In this document: positions 26,952 to 35,853 of the stretch, one piece after another
Layout: every line of letters begins with the position of its first letter
Position numbering within the stretch: position 1 is the first letter of the stretch
Source of the DNA: CAWKGV01 sp963849305
GTDB lineage: Bacteria > Pseudomonadota > Alphaproteobacteria > Acetobacterales > Acetobacteraceae
Direction of reading: 5' to 3'
Assembly (NCBI GenBank): GCA_963849305.1
Contig: CAWKGV010000006.1
Span: forward strand, 493,877-557,876
DNA length: 64,000 bases
Program-made: the position numbers and the translations under genes
Notes under the pieces: model-generated
Told to the model about the DNA's origin: nothing
Databases searched by the model: none
What the model saw: only the letters and a program-made list of their open reading frames with translations

Positions 26952-27737
26952 TCAGTTCGCGGCCAGGAACTCGATGGCGAGCAGGGCCAGCTCGTCCGGC
27001 TTCTCCATATCGACGTAATGGCCGCACGCCGGCACGATCGCCAGGGGCGCGCGTCCGAAGGCCGCGGCATAGGCCTCACCGGCGCTGCGCGGCACCACCA
27101 TGTCGCCTTCGCCCCAGACGATCAGCGCCGGCGCGCGCACCCCGCCGAGCAGATGCGGCAGGCTCTGACTGTACATGTATGGCTTCCAGGCGACGCGGAA
27201 GCACATCTCGCGGGCGATGTCCCATTGCTCGAGCTGATCTGTCGAGACATCCCCGTAAATGCGATGAAACGCCTCCAGATTATGGAACCCCGCTCGCGGA
27301 TAGTCGATGTAGCTGACGATCGCTTGGTCCATGATGTCGCCTTCGGGGGGCTTGATGCCCATCGCGCCGACCAGCACCAGCTTGCTGAACTGGGTCGGCG
27401 CCAGGCTCGCCAGCTCGGCGGCGATCCATCCGCCGAACCCCAATCCCAACACTGCCGCGTTAGACTGCTCCTGATCGGCGAGCAACCATTGATGCATCGC
27501 CGCCAAATCGCGGACGCTACGCGCCCATTGCGGTCGCTCGGATTTGCCCCAGCCGGGATGATGCGGCACGAGCACCGTGAACCGCTGGGCAAGAAGGTCA
27601 TAGAACTGCAATCGTTCCGGCGTTCCGATGTCGTGATGCAGAACCAGAACCGTCGGGCCGCTGCCTGCGCGCATGAGAAACATTTTTGTCCCGGCCACCT
27701 CGGTCGTCGTCTCGGCCCAGGTTATGTTGGCGGCCAT
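26952..27737 (-). CDS. Alpha/beta hydrolase with atypical nucleophile elbow
   Basis: About 261 aa with an alpha/beta-hydrolase core: VLVLHHDIGTPERLQFYDLLA, PHHPGWGKSERPQW, a lid, then VWGEGDMVVP (acid) and ACGHYVDMEKPDE (His). The nucleophile elbow reads LGLGFGGWIAAE where GxSxG is expected, so the catalytic Ser is replaced by Gly. The enzyme may use another mechanism or be a cofactor-free lyase or dioxygenase-like member. I chose the ATG at 27737 (MAANITWAETTTE); the frame is open upstream to 27851. It leads the minus-strand block of two LLM enzymes and the Liv importer. Confidence 0.82.
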   Translation of the reverse strand: MAANITWAETTTEVAGTKMFLMRAGSGPTVLVLHHDIGTPERLQFYDLLAQRFTVLVPHHPGWGKSERPQWARSVRDLAAMHQWLLADQEQSNAAVLGLGFGGWIAAELASLAPTQFSKLVLVGAMGIKPPEGDIMDQAIVSYIDYPRAGFHNLEAFHRIYGDVSTDQLEQWDIAREMCFRVAWKPYMYSQSLPHLLGGVRAPALIVWGEGDMVVPRSAGEAYAAAFGRAPLAIVPACGHYVDMEKPDELALLAIEFLAAN

Positions 27738-27952
27738 CCGGTCCCCCTCGACACCTAAACGCTGCAGGATACTCACCGGTAACGCACATTGTCCAACCGA
27801 GGACGCTCCGCTTGCCCGTATTGGCCATTCTCTGTTGGTGATGTTCATCACTCAGCGGTGATGCCCTATACAGGGCGACGGCCCTATCTCTTGCTAAATG
27901 CGGTGCGGGACGCCAGAACGGCGCGTCCCAGGGGACGGCGGGTCAGAAGCAG

Positions 27953-28570
27953 ATGTTCGACTTGTCGGTCTCGGGCGTGCTTGCTTTCGCCCAGCAGCAT
28001 CAGGCGCTGGAGGCGTTCGCGATCATTTTCGCGACCTTCATCCTGGAGGACGCGGCGACCGTGCTGGCGGCGATGCAGGCTGCCGGAGGCAGCCTGCCGA
28101 TTCCGCTGGCCCTGGGATCGCTCTACGTAGGGATCGTTTTGGGCGATCTCGGGCTTTATGCGCTGGGCCGGTTGGCCGCAATGGTTCCCTGGGTCCGCCG
28201 GCTGCTGCCGCCGCAGCGCACCGAGACGGTGCGGGCCTGGTTGCAGGGCCGCGTGTTCCGGGTGGTGCTGGTGAGCCGCTTCCTGCCTGGCGTGCGGTTG
28301 CCGACCTACACGACCTGCGGCTATCTGCGTGCGGATTTCCGGAAGTTCACCTTGGCGACGATGACGGCGACCCTGTTCTGGACCTCGGGGCTGTTCGCCC
28401 TCTCCATGAAGGTCGGCGGTTTCCTGATGGATCATTTCGGAGTCTGGCGCTGGGCCGGAGCCGTCGGACTGATCGTATTCCTGGTGGTGGCCGGGCGCAT
28501 CGCTAAGCGCCTTCATCAACCCCCGCGCAAGCGCCGCCAGCGCACTTACAAGGACGCGCACCAGCAATGA
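27953..28570 (+). CDS. DedA-family membrane protein (VTT domain)
   Basis: A 205-aa inner-membrane protein. Hydrophobic segments lie at about residues 20-40, 55-75, 140-160 and 170-188, and the signature SRFLPGVRLPTYTTCGYL is near 103-120. Recent work assigns DedA-family members as flippases for undecaprenyl phosphate and related lipids. The downstream uppP gene, one gene away, makes the same lipid carrier available, so a role in polyprenyl-phosphate recycling is a reasonable inference. Its stop overlaps the ATG of the ATP-grasp gene (ATGA), showing translational coupling. Confidence 0.87.
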   Translation: MFDLSVSGVLAFAQQHQALEAFAIIFATFILEDAATVLAAMQAAGGSLPIPLALGSLYVGIVLGDLGLYALGRLAAMVPWVRRLLPPQRTETVRAWLQGRVFRVVLVSRFLPGVRLPTYTTCGYLRADFRKFTLATMTATLFWTSGLFALSMKVGGFLMDHFGVWRWAGAVGLIVFLVVAGRIAKRLHQPPRKRRQRTYKDAHQQ

Positions 28571-29670
28571 CGCTGAACCCCGCCCTGGCCCGCGCGGAGC
28601 CGGCACGACGGCCGAACCCGCCGGTGTCGTTCTTCGAATTCTGGCCCGCATGGGCGTTCTATACGCCCATAGTCCTCCATTGTCTCGCGCTCGGCCTTCG
28701 CTTCCGCTCGCTTGCCTTGCTCTCGGCGGCCAACCCCCGGGTCGAGGCGGGGGGACTATGCGGCGAATCGAAGTTGTCCATTCTGGATCAAGTCGAGCCG
28801 GATGCCCGCCCGTTGCTGGCCCGTTACACCAGTATCGTGACCCATCCCAGCGATGTCCGCGCGGACCCGCCCCAGGCGGAACAGGCAATGGCCGCGGCAG
28901 ACCTCGCGTACCCGGTGGTGGCCAAGCCTGACATTGGCTGCAACGGAACCGGCGTGCGACTGATCGCCGATACGGCAGCACTCGCCCGATACCTGACTGA
29001 CTTCCCGCGCGGCCAGCGGGTCATATTACAGGAGTTCGTGGCCGACGAGGGCGAGGCCGGCATCTTCTATATCCGCCACCCGGAGCAGCCCACCGGCCGG
29101 ATCACGTCGATCACGCTAAAATATGCCCCGGCTGTCGCGGGCGACGGTCGGTCCACCCTGCGCCAGCTCATCCTGAGCGATCCGCGCGCCGGACGGGTGT
29201 CGGAGCTTTATCTGCCGCGTCTCGCGCCCCGTTTGGGTGAGGTGCCGGCCCAAGGCGAGCGCGTGCGCCTTGTCTTTGTCGGCAATCACTGCAAAGGCTC
29301 GATCTTCCGTGACGGGACCAGTCACGCCACCCCGGCGCTGGCCGCCTCCGTCGATCGAATCGCCCGCGCCATCCCAGAGTTCCATTTCGGCCGCATCGAC
29401 GTTCGCTTTTCCTCGCTCGCCGCGCTCGGCCAGGGCGAGGGGTTTCGCATCATCGAGATCAACGGCGCGGGCTCCGAGGCTACCCATGTCTGGGATCCAA
29501 CCACACGGCTCCTGGATGCCTGGCGCGACCAGTTCTTTCACTATGGCCAGGCGTACCGCATCGGCGCCGCCAACCGCGCGCGCGGCCACCGGGCCACGCC
29601 GGTCACAGCGCTGTTCCGGCTCTGGCGCACCCAGAAGCGGCTGATGGCCTCGTACCCTGCGAACGACTAG
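28567..29670 (+). CDS. ATP-grasp domain protein of unknown substrate
   Basis: A 367-aa protein. The N-terminal 60 residues include a possible hydrophobic or amphipathic stretch (WAFYTPIVLHCLALGLRF). ATP-grasp features follow: YPVVAKPDIGCNGTGVRLI near residue 115-133 (ATP lysine and Gly-rich loop), VILQEFVADEGEAGIFYIRHPE near 155, and the metal-binding end FRIIEINGAGSEATHVWDP near 295-313. This points to an amino-acid or peptide ligase-like activity. It is translationally coupled to the DedA gene and followed 39 bases later by uppP, suggesting an action in envelope lipid or cell-wall metabolism. The substrate is unknown. Confidence 0.75.
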   Translation: MTLNPALARAEPARRPNPPVSFFEFWPAWAFYTPIVLHCLALGLRFRSLALLSAANPRVEAGGLCGESKLSILDQVEPDARPLLARYTSIVTHPSDVRADPPQAEQAMAAADLAYPVVAKPDIGCNGTGVRLIADTAALARYLTDFPRGQRVILQEFVADEGEAGIFYIRHPEQPTGRITSITLKYAPAVAGDGRSTLRQLILSDPRAGRVSELYLPRLAPRLGEVPAQGERVRLVFVGNHCKGSIFRDGTSHATPALAASVDRIARAIPEFHFGRIDVRFSSLAALGQGEGFRIIEINGAGSEATHVWDPTTRLLDAWRDQFFHYGQAYRIGAANRARGHRATPVTALFRLWRTQKRLMASYPAND

Positions 29671-29709
29671 GCGGTTGCATCGACTCCCCGTTTTGGGCGA
29701 GGAACCGGC

Positions 29710-30549
29710 ATGACCGTGATCCAAGCTATTGGCCTTGCCCTGCTGCAAGGCGCGACCGAGCTGTTCCCTGTCAGCAGCCTCGGCCACGCCGTCGTCCTGC
29801 CCGCCCTGCTGCGCTGGAACATCGACCAGAACGCCCCGGCTTTCCTGCCCTTCCTGGTCATGCTCCATCTCGGCACCGCGACTGCGCTCCTGATTTATTT
29901 CTGGCGCGACTGGTGGGCGCTGTTGGTCGGGGTGCTTGGCTGGACCAGCCAGCACCAGGCAGGCGAAAGCCGCCGGGTCCTCCTGCTCATCGTGATCGCC
30001 ACCATCCCGGCGGTGATTGTGGGTTTCCTGCTGGAGCACTTCTTTCGCCGCTTGTTCGGCGATCCGATCGCCGCCGCGACGGTGCTGATCGTGAACGGCG
30101 TGCTGCTCCTGTTCGGCGAGCGCCTGCGCGGCCAAGGCCAGCGGCCCTTGTCAACGCTAACCGTGCGCGACGCCCTTACGATCGGTTGCTGGCAATGCAC
30201 GGCGCTGATCCCCGGCATTTCCCGTTCGGGTGCCACCATCGTGGGTGGCCTGCTGCGCGGTATCGACCATGCCGGGGCAGCGCACTTCTCGTTCCTGATC
30301 GCGACTCCGATCATCTTCGGCGCCACCGTCCTGGAGATACCCAAGCTGCATCATCCCGGCACGGCGTTGGCGCCAAATGTCGTGAGCCTCTCGATCCTCT
30401 CAGCGCTCGTCGCCGGCGTGACCGCCTTCGCCAGTACCGCGTTCCTAATGCGGTACTTTCGCAACAACGATAGCTGGGCACTGAACCCCTTCGCCTACTA
30501 CTGCTTCGCGGCGGGGGCTGGCAGCTTGGCGTTCTTACTTTTGCGGTGA
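29710..30549 (+). CDS. uppP: Undecaprenyl-diphosphatase
   Basis: A 279-aa polytopic membrane enzyme that converts undecaprenyl diphosphate to the monophosphate, recycling the carrier for peptidoglycan and other polymers. The two catalytic motifs are present: LLQGATELFPVSSLGHAV near residues 10-27 (usual E...SSxGH) and PGISRSGATIVGG near 165-177. The start has GAGGAA at good spacing. It ends a plus-strand run with DedA and ATP-grasp genes. Overproduction of this family gives bacitracin resistance, known for the family and not shown here. Confidence 0.93.
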   Translation: MTVIQAIGLALLQGATELFPVSSLGHAVVLPALLRWNIDQNAPAFLPFLVMLHLGTATALLIYFWRDWWALLVGVLGWTSQHQAGESRRVLLLIVIATIPAVIVGFLLEHFFRRLFGDPIAAATVLIVNGVLLLFGERLRGQGQRPLSTLTVRDALTIGCWQCTALIPGISRSGATIVGGLLRGIDHAGAAHFSFLIATPIIFGATVLEIPKLHHPGTALAPNVVSLSILSALVAGVTAFASTAFLMRYFRNNDSWALNPFAYYCFAAGAGSLAFLLLR

Positions 30550-30554
30550 TGGCC

Positions 30555-31305
30555 CTACTGCACTCCCACCGCCGCACCCAAGACTTCGCCGATGGCGCGG
30601 TTCAGCACCAGGTCGGCGATGGGGTCGAGCCCGGTCGGTTCGCGGTTGACGATGACCAGCTTGGCACCGTTCTGTTTCGCGAGATCGGGAAAACCCGCTG
30701 CCGGATAGACGACGAGCGAGGAGCCGATCGCCAGGAACAGGTCGGCGGCCAGCGTCTCCTGCTCCGCTCGGCGCATCGGCTCGAGCGGCATGGCTTGGCC
30801 AAATGAGATCGTCGCGGTCTTCACGAGCCCCCCGCAGTCGGCACAGCGCGGGCTCCGGCCATCATGCTCGAACGCGGCGCGCAGCTTATCCAGCCCGAAC
30901 CTCGCGGCACAGTCGAGGCATGAGGCGTAGGTCGTGTTGCCATGCAACTCGATCACGTGTTCCGCGGGCACGCCGGACATCTGGTGCAACCCGTCAATGT
31001 TTTGCGTGATCACCGCCTTGACGTTGCCCTCCCGGACCAGCTCGACCACCGCCGCATGGCCCCGATTGGGACGAGCGGCGCGCAATACCGGGTCACTCTC
31101 GAACCGCCGCCGCCAGGCTTTGCGTCGGGCCTCTTCGGACCTTAGGAACTCGTCGAAGTAGATGGGCGCCTGTTTGGTCCAGATGCCGCCGGGGCTGCGA
31201 AAATCGGGAATGCCCGAACTCGGTACTGATCCCCGCCCCCGTGAACACCACGGGTCGCCGCGCCTCGGCGAGCATGGCCCTCAGCCGTCGTATGCCGTCG
31301 TCCAT
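30555..31305 (-). pseudogene. Sir2-family NAD-dependent deacylase, one +1 frameshift
   Basis: A sirtuin of about 250 aa that removes acyl groups from lysines using NAD. The N-terminus (RRPVVFTGAGISTE) begins at 31305. The frame then breaks in the NAD loop, and the rest runs one frame away: KAVITQNIDGLHQMSG, the zinc ligands YASCLDC and PRCADCGG, and the late NAD strand AIGSSLVVYPAAG. Removing one A near 31218 (GAACTC to GACTC on the plus strand) restores STESGIPDFRSPGGIW exactly. With all catalytic parts intact either side, a sequencing error is likely. It is convergent with uppP and divergent from the heparinase-like gene. Confidence 0.85.
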
Positions 31306-31431
31306 GCCCAGAAGCTTGTGCGACCACGAAGCGGCTGTCTAGAAACGGTGGATGCTCCCCGCCTGTCGCCAGCACATTGCCGTCGCACCAAGCCTGCTGG
31401 CCGTGTCGCTGTCGGTGCGGGTACGCACCCG

Positions 31432-33033
31432 ATGAGCGGCACCGACCCGCGCCGCTGGTTGCGCGACGCGCGACGGGCGATGGCCCGTCTTCCCAGCCTG
31501 CGGATGGGGCGGGTTCCGGATGCGCCCGCCCTGCCCGTGCGCGATCCCTGGCCGGGCGACCCCGCCCGTGGTGCGCGGCTGCTCAAGGGCGAGCTGGAAT
31601 GGAGCGGCGGGGTGCGGGCGCTCCGGCCTGGCGCGTGGGCAGAGAGCGCGGGATCTCCTTGCCTGCGGGCCGCAGCGCACGGCTTCACCTGGTTGCGCGA
31701 CCTCCGCGCGCTCGGGACCGACGCGGCGCGTCTGCGCGCCCGTGCGCTCGTCGCCGACTGGATCGGCGGCCATGCAGCCGATCAGATGGCCTGCCGCCCC
31801 GACGTGGTGGGGGCGCGGATCACCTCCTGGCTCGGGCATTACGACTTCTTTTTCGCCTCCGCTGACGACGCATTCCGCCAAAGGCTGATGGGCCGCCTCG
31901 TCGCCGACGCCCGTGCCCTGTCGCCCGCGCTGCCGGCCGAAGATCTGGATGCGCGCGCGCTCACCGCGCTCAAAGGTTTGATCGCGGCCGGGGTCGCCCT
32001 TCCGGAACATGCCAATTTCCTTGCGCGGGCTTTGCGCTTTTTGCCTCAGGAGATCGCCCGCCAAGTGTTGCCGGACGGCAGCCACGTCGAACGCAGCCCG
32101 GCCGTGCAGCTAACGGCGTTGCAGGATCTCACGGAAATTCGCGCTCTTTTGCAGGCCGCGCAGGCCCAGGCCCCGGCCGCGCTGTCGAGTGCGATCGAGC
32201 GCATGGGCCCGGCGCTTCGGGTGTTGCGACACGGCGACGGCGGGCTTTCCCTGTTCAACGGCAGCAAGGAGGAGATCGGGGCGATGATCGACCTGGTGCT
32301 CGCCCAGGCCGGCCGTGGCGGCCGGGGGGCGCCCTCGTTACCCGATGGCAGATTCCAAAGGCTGCAAGCCGGTCGCACCCTGCTGATCGTGGATTGCGGA
32401 GCGCCGCCGCCGCCTGGAGTGGATCGATTTGCCCACGCCGGCACCTTGGCGATGGAGATGTCGGTTGGCCGTGACCGGCTGATCGTTAATTGCGGCGCGT
32501 TCCCAGCCGGCCCGGCCGAGTGGCGGGAGGCCGCGCGTGCCACGGCCGCGCATTCAACGCTCGTGATCGCCGATGTCAGCTCCTCCGAGATCAAGCCGGA
32601 CGGTCTTGGACGACGGCCCGCGATGGTGGACGCCGAGCGGCAGGAGGCCAATGGCGCGCACTGGCTGGAAGCCAGCCACGATGGCTGGAAGAAGCCGTTC
32701 GGGGCGGTGCACCGCCGCCGGCTCTATCTCGCCGAGAGCGGCGATGACGTGCGTGGCGAAGACGCCGTGGAGGCGCCGACGCCGCAGCCGTTCACCCTGC
32801 GCTTTCATCTCCATCCCTCGGTGCAGGCGAGTGTGCAGCAGGACGGGGAGGCGGTGTTGCTGCGGCTACCCTCTGGTGGCGGCTGGAGGCTGCGGGGCGA
32901 CGGTGCGCGCACCACGCTGGAGGAGAGCATCTATCTCGGCGGCCCCGAGCCCCGGCGCACCGAGCAGGTCGTCCTCACTGGCCACGATGACGGGCCGCAG
33001 CACGTGAAATGGGCGATCAGCCGGGTGAAGTGA
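31432..33033 (+). CDS. Heparinase II/III-family protein
   Basis: About 533 aa. The N-terminal half is an alpha/alpha-toroid (ARALVADWIGG, ITSWLGHYDFFF, QVLPDGSHVERSPAVQ), and the C-terminal half is a beta-sandwich with the heparinase II/III core (FAHAGTLAMEMSVGRDRLIVNCG, then AHSTLVIAD). No signal peptide is seen. I chose the ATG at 31432. In many alphaproteobacteria a heparinase-like gene lies between rsmB and purH, and purH is indeed two genes downstream here. It may cleave or modify an acidic polysaccharide; the real substrate in this group is unknown. Confidence 0.87.
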   Translation: MSGTDPRRWLRDARRAMARLPSLRMGRVPDAPALPVRDPWPGDPARGARLLKGELEWSGGVRALRPGAWAESAGSPCLRAAAHGFTWLRDLRALGTDAARLRARALVADWIGGHAADQMACRPDVVGARITSWLGHYDFFFASADDAFRQRLMGRLVADARALSPALPAEDLDARALTALKGLIAAGVALPEHANFLARALRFLPQEIARQVLPDGSHVERSPAVQLTALQDLTEIRALLQAAQAQAPAALSSAIERMGPALRVLRHGDGGLSLFNGSKEEIGAMIDLVLAQAGRGGRGAPSLPDGRFQRLQAGRTLLIVDCGAPPPPGVDRFAHAGTLAMEMSVGRDRLIVNCGAFPAGPAEWREAARATAAHSTLVIADVSSSEIKPDGLGRRPAMVDAERQEANGAHWLEASHDGWKKPFGAVHRRRLYLAESGDDVRGEDAVEAPTPQPFTLRFHLHPSVQASVQQDGEAVLLRLPSGGGWRLRGDGARTTLEESIYLGGPEPRRTEQVVLTGHDDGPQHVKWAISRVK

Positions 33034-33046
33034 CCGGCCCGACCCG

Positions 33047-34150
33047 ATGAAAGTGGTCGAGATCACCAATGTCGATTTCTCGCTTCGCCATTTTTTGCTC
33101 CCCCTTATGCGCGGCATCCGGGCGCGCGGGCACGCGGTGGTCGGTGCGTGCGCCGAAGGGCCGCTGCTCGACGAGGTCCGCGCGGAGGGCCTCCGCGTTG
33201 TCGGCCTGCCCCTGGAACGGCGAGTGTCGCTGTTCGGGCAAGCTCGCGCGCTCGCGGCGCTAGTTGCGTTCCTTCGGACCGAACGACCCGACCTCGTTCA
33301 CGCGCATATGCCGATCAGCGGCTTTCAGGCGCGGCTCGCCGCCCGTCTCGCGGGAGTGCCGCGTGTCGCCTATACCTGCCACGGCTTTCTATTCAATCAG
33401 GACGGTTCGCGGGTGCGCCGCTGGGGGTCGCTGGCGCTGGAATGGCTGGGCGGGCGCATGACGGACGTGTTCCTGACGGTTTCTACCGACGAGGCGCAAG
33501 ACGCGCGCCGGCTGGGCATCAGCCGCCAAGCGGTCCCGGTCGGGAACGGCCGCGATCCTGCCGTGTTTCACCCGGACCCGTCCGCGCGAGCGCGGATTCG
33601 CGCCGAGTTTAGCACCCCTCCCGATCGGATCGTCGTTGTCGCGGTATCCCGCCTGGTACGCGACAAAGGGTATTTTGAGTTAGCCGAGGCGATGCGGGCG
33701 GTGCCGCAAGCCGAGTTGTGGGTGGTCGGTGAACGCTTGCCGTCCGACCGTGGCGAGGACATCGCGCCGCTCCTCACCGCCTCGGGCCTCGGATCGCGGT
33801 TGCGGCTGCTGGGATACCGGCACGACGTCGCGGCGGTGCTGGCGGCCGCGGATATCTTCGCCCTGCCCAGCTACTTCGAGGCGATGCCGATGTCGGTGAT
33901 CGAGGCGATGCTCAGCGGGCTGCCGGTGGTCGCGAGCCGGGTCCGCGGAGCACGCGAGCAAGTACTCGATGGGATCACTGGATTGTTGGTGCCTCCACGC
34001 CAACCAGCACCTCTCGCCGATGCGCTCGCCCAGCTTACGCGCGACCCGGAGCTGCGATCCGCGATGGGCGCGGCCGGCCGGGCGCGTGCGATCGCCTTTT
34101 ACGACGAATCGCGCGTGGTAGCCCGCACCCTGGACCTGCTTGGTCTCTAG
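33047..34150 (+). CDS. Family 4 glycosyltransferase
   Basis: A 367-aa GT-B fold enzyme transferring a sugar from a nucleotide-sugar donor. The N-terminal acceptor domain has LLPLMRGIRARGHAVVG and HAHMPISGFQARLAARLAG. The donor domain begins near 185 (VVVAVSRLVRDKGYFELAEAM) and carries the E-x7-E motif in SYFEAMPMSVIEAMLSGLPVV near residue 280. No membrane segment is evident. It sits 13 bases after the heparinase-like gene and 5 before purH, so it is probably co-transcribed. Its placement between these genes suggests that sugar transfer and the heparinase act on the same surface glycan. Confidence 0.88.
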   Translation: MKVVEITNVDFSLRHFLLPLMRGIRARGHAVVGACAEGPLLDEVRAEGLRVVGLPLERRVSLFGQARALAALVAFLRTERPDLVHAHMPISGFQARLAARLAGVPRVAYTCHGFLFNQDGSRVRRWGSLALEWLGGRMTDVFLTVSTDEAQDARRLGISRQAVPVGNGRDPAVFHPDPSARARIRAEFSTPPDRIVVVAVSRLVRDKGYFELAEAMRAVPQAELWVVGERLPSDRGEDIAPLLTASGLGSRLRLLGYRHDVAAVLAAADIFALPSYFEAMPMSVIEAMLSGLPVVASRVRGAREQVLDGITGLLVPPRQPAPLADALAQLTRDPELRSAMGAAGRARAIAFYDESRVVARTLDLLGL

Positions 34151-34155
34151 GGTCT

Positions 34156-35743
34156 ATGCCGCGCCGCATGGCCGACATCGTTTCAATTCGCCGCGCTTTG
34201 ATCTCCGTGTCCGACAAAACGGGCCTGGTGGCGTTCGCCCGCGCACTCGCAGCGAGCGGGGTCGAAATCCTGTCCACCGGCGGCTCGGCCTGCGCACTCC
34301 GCGAAGCCGGAATCGCGGCGAAGGACGTGTCGGAGCACACCGGTTTTCCGGAGATCCTGGATGGACGGGTTAAAACGCTGGTCCCGCAGATCCACGGCGG
34401 CATCTTAGGTCGGCGCGACTTGGCGGAGCACGCCGCCCAGATGCAGGAGCACGGCATCGCGCCGATCGATCTTGTCGCGGTGAACCTCTATCCGTTCGAG
34501 GCCACCGTGGCGATGGGCGCGGCATCAGAGGAATGTATGGAGAACATCGACATCGGCGGCCCTGCGCTGATCCGGGCCGCCGCGAAAAATCATGAATTCG
34601 TGGCGGTCCTGATCGAGCCGGAGCAATACCAGGCCGTGCTCGACGAGCTGAGCCGGCACGGCGGCACCACGCTCGCACTGCGCCGGCGCCTGGCCAGCGC
34701 GGCGTTTGCGCGCACGGCGGCGTATGACAGCGCCATCGCGGGATGGTTCGCGGCGCAGCAGCACGAGCCGTTGCCTCGCCGGCTGACCATAGCCGGTACG
34801 CTGCGCCAGACTTTGCGTTATGGCGAGAACCCCCACCAGCAGGCCGGATTCTTCGTAACGAATGGACGCCCCGGCGTCGCTACCGCAGCTCAAGCGCAGG
34901 GTAAGGAGCTGTCCTACAATAACCTGAACGACACCGACGCCGCTTTCGAATGCGTGGCCGAATTCGAAGAGCCGGCGGTGGTGATCGTCAAGCACGGCAA
35001 CCCGTGTGGGGTCGCGCTCGGTGCCACGCTCGCCTCAGCCTGGGACAAGGCGCTGCGTTGCGATCCGGTCTCGGCGTTCGGCGGCATCGTCGCGGTCAAT
35101 CGGCCGCTCGACGGGCCGGCCGCGGAGAAGATTGCGGCGATCTTCACGGAGGTCATCGCGGCACCGGAGGCCGATGAGGCGGCCCGGGCGATCCTGGCCG
35201 GCAAGAAGAACCTGCGGCTGCTGCTAACGGGCAGCCTGCCCGACCCAGCGGTGCCCGGCATAACGTTTCGGAGCGTCGCGGGCGGCTTCCTCGCGCAGAC
35301 GCGCGAACTCGGGCCGGATCGCGGCCGACGAGCTGCGAGTGGTGACGAAGCGGGCGCCCACCAAGACGGAGTTGGCGGACCTGGTTTTCGCGTTCCGAGT
35401 CTGCAAGCACGTGAAGTCGAACGCGATCGTCTACGCCAAGGACGGTGCGACCGTTGGAATCGGAGCGGGGCAGATGAGCCGGGTCGATTCCACCCGGATC
35501 GCCACCTGGAAGAGCGCCGAAGCAGCGAAAGCGGCGGGTATGGCCGAGCCGCTGGCCAAAGGCGGCGTGGTCGCCTCCGACGCGTTCTTCCCTTTCGCCG
35601 ACGGGCTAGAGGCGGCAGCAGCCGCGGGCGTAACGGCCGTGATCCAGCCAGGCGGCTCAATTCGCGATTCGGAGGTGATTGCTGCGGCGGACGCAGCCGG
35701 GATCGCAATGGTGTTCGCCGGGATTCGGCATTTCCGGCATTGA
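34156..35743 (+). pseudogene. purH: Bifunctional AICAR formyltransferase/IMP cyclohydrolase PurH, one +1 frameshift
   Basis: The last two steps of IMP synthesis. The N-terminal MGS-like cyclohydrolase domain is intact (RRALISVSDKTGLVAFARAL, STGGSA, DGRVKTLVPQIHGG), followed by the transformylase (LRYGENPHQQA, KHGNPCG). Near 35305 the frame shifts, and the C-terminus continues one frame away (ADELRVVTKRAP, FRVCKHVKSNAIVYAKDG, FFPFADGLEAAAAAGVTAV) to the stop at 35743. Deleting one A in GAACTCGGG gives TRDSGRIAADEL, a normal join, and a protein of about 528 aa. As this gene is needed for purine synthesis, the break is probably a sequencing error. Starts at 34156 and 34168 are both possible. Confidence 0.9.
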
Positions 35744-35853
35744 GCGGCCTCCGTCGGTTGGGCCGGCGCGCGAACCCCGATTTCCGTGCTGCAATGACCA
35801 GGCCACGTCCAGGCTGACCAGATCAGCCGCCTCACGCCACCCCGATGCTCAGG

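Noticed and set aside
34156..35743. purH, hisB and hisH as genuinely dead genes implying purine and histidine auxotrophy
   Set aside because: Each break is a lone one-base insertion, all family residues are intact on both sides, and the same bias occurs across the window. Sequencing error is simpler.
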